Source: an uncultured Prevotella sp. (GTDB lineage: Bacteria > Bacteroidota > Bacteroidia > Bacteroidales > Bacteroidaceae). Taken from it: 7,446 nt of DNA. Positions within the stretch are counted from its first letter, which is position 1; every line of letters begins with the position of its first letter. The position numbers were made by a program, and so were the translations under genes. The stretch covers positions 1-7,446 of the forward strand of contig CAJOHP010000119.1 in assembly GCA_905234355.1 (NCBI GenBank). Direction: 5' to 3'. Positions 7,298-7,446 of this stretch are shown in pieces. Under the pieces are notes generated by a model. The model made no database searches. It was given only the letters and a program-made list of their open reading frames with translations, and had not been told where the DNA came from.

Positions 7298-7303
7298 AAA
7301 GGA
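7298..7303 (+). promoter_or_regulatory. Possible ribosome binding site for the second GH43-like gene
   Basis: The purine run AAAGGA ends 8 bases before the ATG at 7312-7314 and is the only Shine-Dalgarno-like sequence ahead of any gene here. It sits in the 19-base gap after the GH43 stop codon, supporting translation of the second gene from the same transcript and the choice of this start. Confidence 0.45.
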
Positions 7304-7311
7304 AAACAGCA

Positions 7312-7446
7312 ATGAGACATACAAGAATAAGCAGCTCGCTCATCATTGCCCTCATGACCGCCAGCCCCATGTCGGCACAAGTGGGCACACCCTACATACA
7401 CGACCCGTCGACCATCGCCGCGTGCGACGGCAAGTACTACACCTAC
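7312..7446 (+). CDS. Second GH43-like glycosidase, N-terminal part (gene runs off the right edge)
   Basis: Forty-five codons are visible, open to the window end. Residues 1-22 form a signal peptide ending MSA before Gln23. Then comes GTPYIHDPSTIAACDGKYYTY, the usual first propeller blade of family 43 and related five-bladed beta-propeller hydrolases, with Asp31 in HDPS as the likely catalytic base. It is only 19 bases from the first GH43 gene, on the same strand, so the two are probably co-transcribed. Its blade-one motif (HDPST) differs from that of its neighbour (AADPTAR), so it is not a recent tandem copy and probably belongs to another subfamily with a different linkage preference. Substrate and domain structure cannot be judged from this fragment; another propeller family such as GH32/62/68-like is less likely. 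Confidence 0.75.
   Translation, partial: MRHTRISSSLIIALMTASPMSAQVGTPYIHDPSTIAACDGKYYTY

Noticed and set aside
6177..7388. A 403-codon open frame on the minus strand over the GH43 gene
   Set aside because: It is antisense to the conserved GH43 accessory domains and runs through the start of the second GH43-like gene. The composition is typical of a shadow frame and no family motif is seen.

Overview
The window looks like an internal piece of a xylan-type polysaccharide utilization locus (PUL) from a Bacteroidota bacterium, most likely Prevotellaceae or a close Bacteroidales relative. The evidence is the gene set itself: secreted GH115, GH97, GH3 with a PA14 insert, and GH43 enzymes. It is supported by signal peptides ending in Ala-Gln type cleavage sites, promoter elements of the Bacteroidota form TAnnTTTG, and mostly absent Shine-Dalgarno sequences. 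Coding DNA is clearly GC-rich for this group, while the intergenic DNA is AT-richer. I cannot name the species.

Layout. Three genes read leftward as an apparent operon in the order GH3 (2526-5129), GH97 (515-2473), GH115 (474 to beyond base 1, N-terminal 158 residues only), with gaps of 52 and 40 bases. A 180-base divergent intergenic region (5130-5309) separates them from two genes reading rightward: a three-part GH43 enzyme (5310-7292) and, 19 bases later, the first 45 codons of a second GH43-like protein (7312 to beyond the window end). No stretch longer than 300 bases lacks a gene. I saw no rRNA, tRNA, mobile element, CRISPR array or convincing intrinsic terminator. No susC/susD pair, regulator or transporter lies inside the window.

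How the genes fit together. GH115 enzymes remove (4-O-methyl)glucuronic acid from xylan. GH43 enzymes typically remove arabinofuranose side chains or cleave xylosyl links. GH3 enzymes with this motif set release xylose or arabinose from oligosaccharide ends. The GH97 enzyme belongs by motif to the retaining branch, which includes alpha-galactosidases and beta-L-arabinopyranosidases. Together this suggests breakdown of a complex glucurono(arabino)xylan bearing galactose or arabinopyranose caps. All five products have N-terminal export signals, so they probably act in the periplasm or at the cell surface.

The most interesting non-coding signal is the divergent region. It has two outward-facing copies of the same -7 octamer (TAATTTTG), neither with a clear -33 box. 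Between them, at near-equal distance from each, lies an 18-base near-perfect palindrome (16 of 18 positions symmetric). This looks like one activator site serving both transcription units. I found no evidence of a wholly new system; the genes are recognisable carbohydrate-degradation families.
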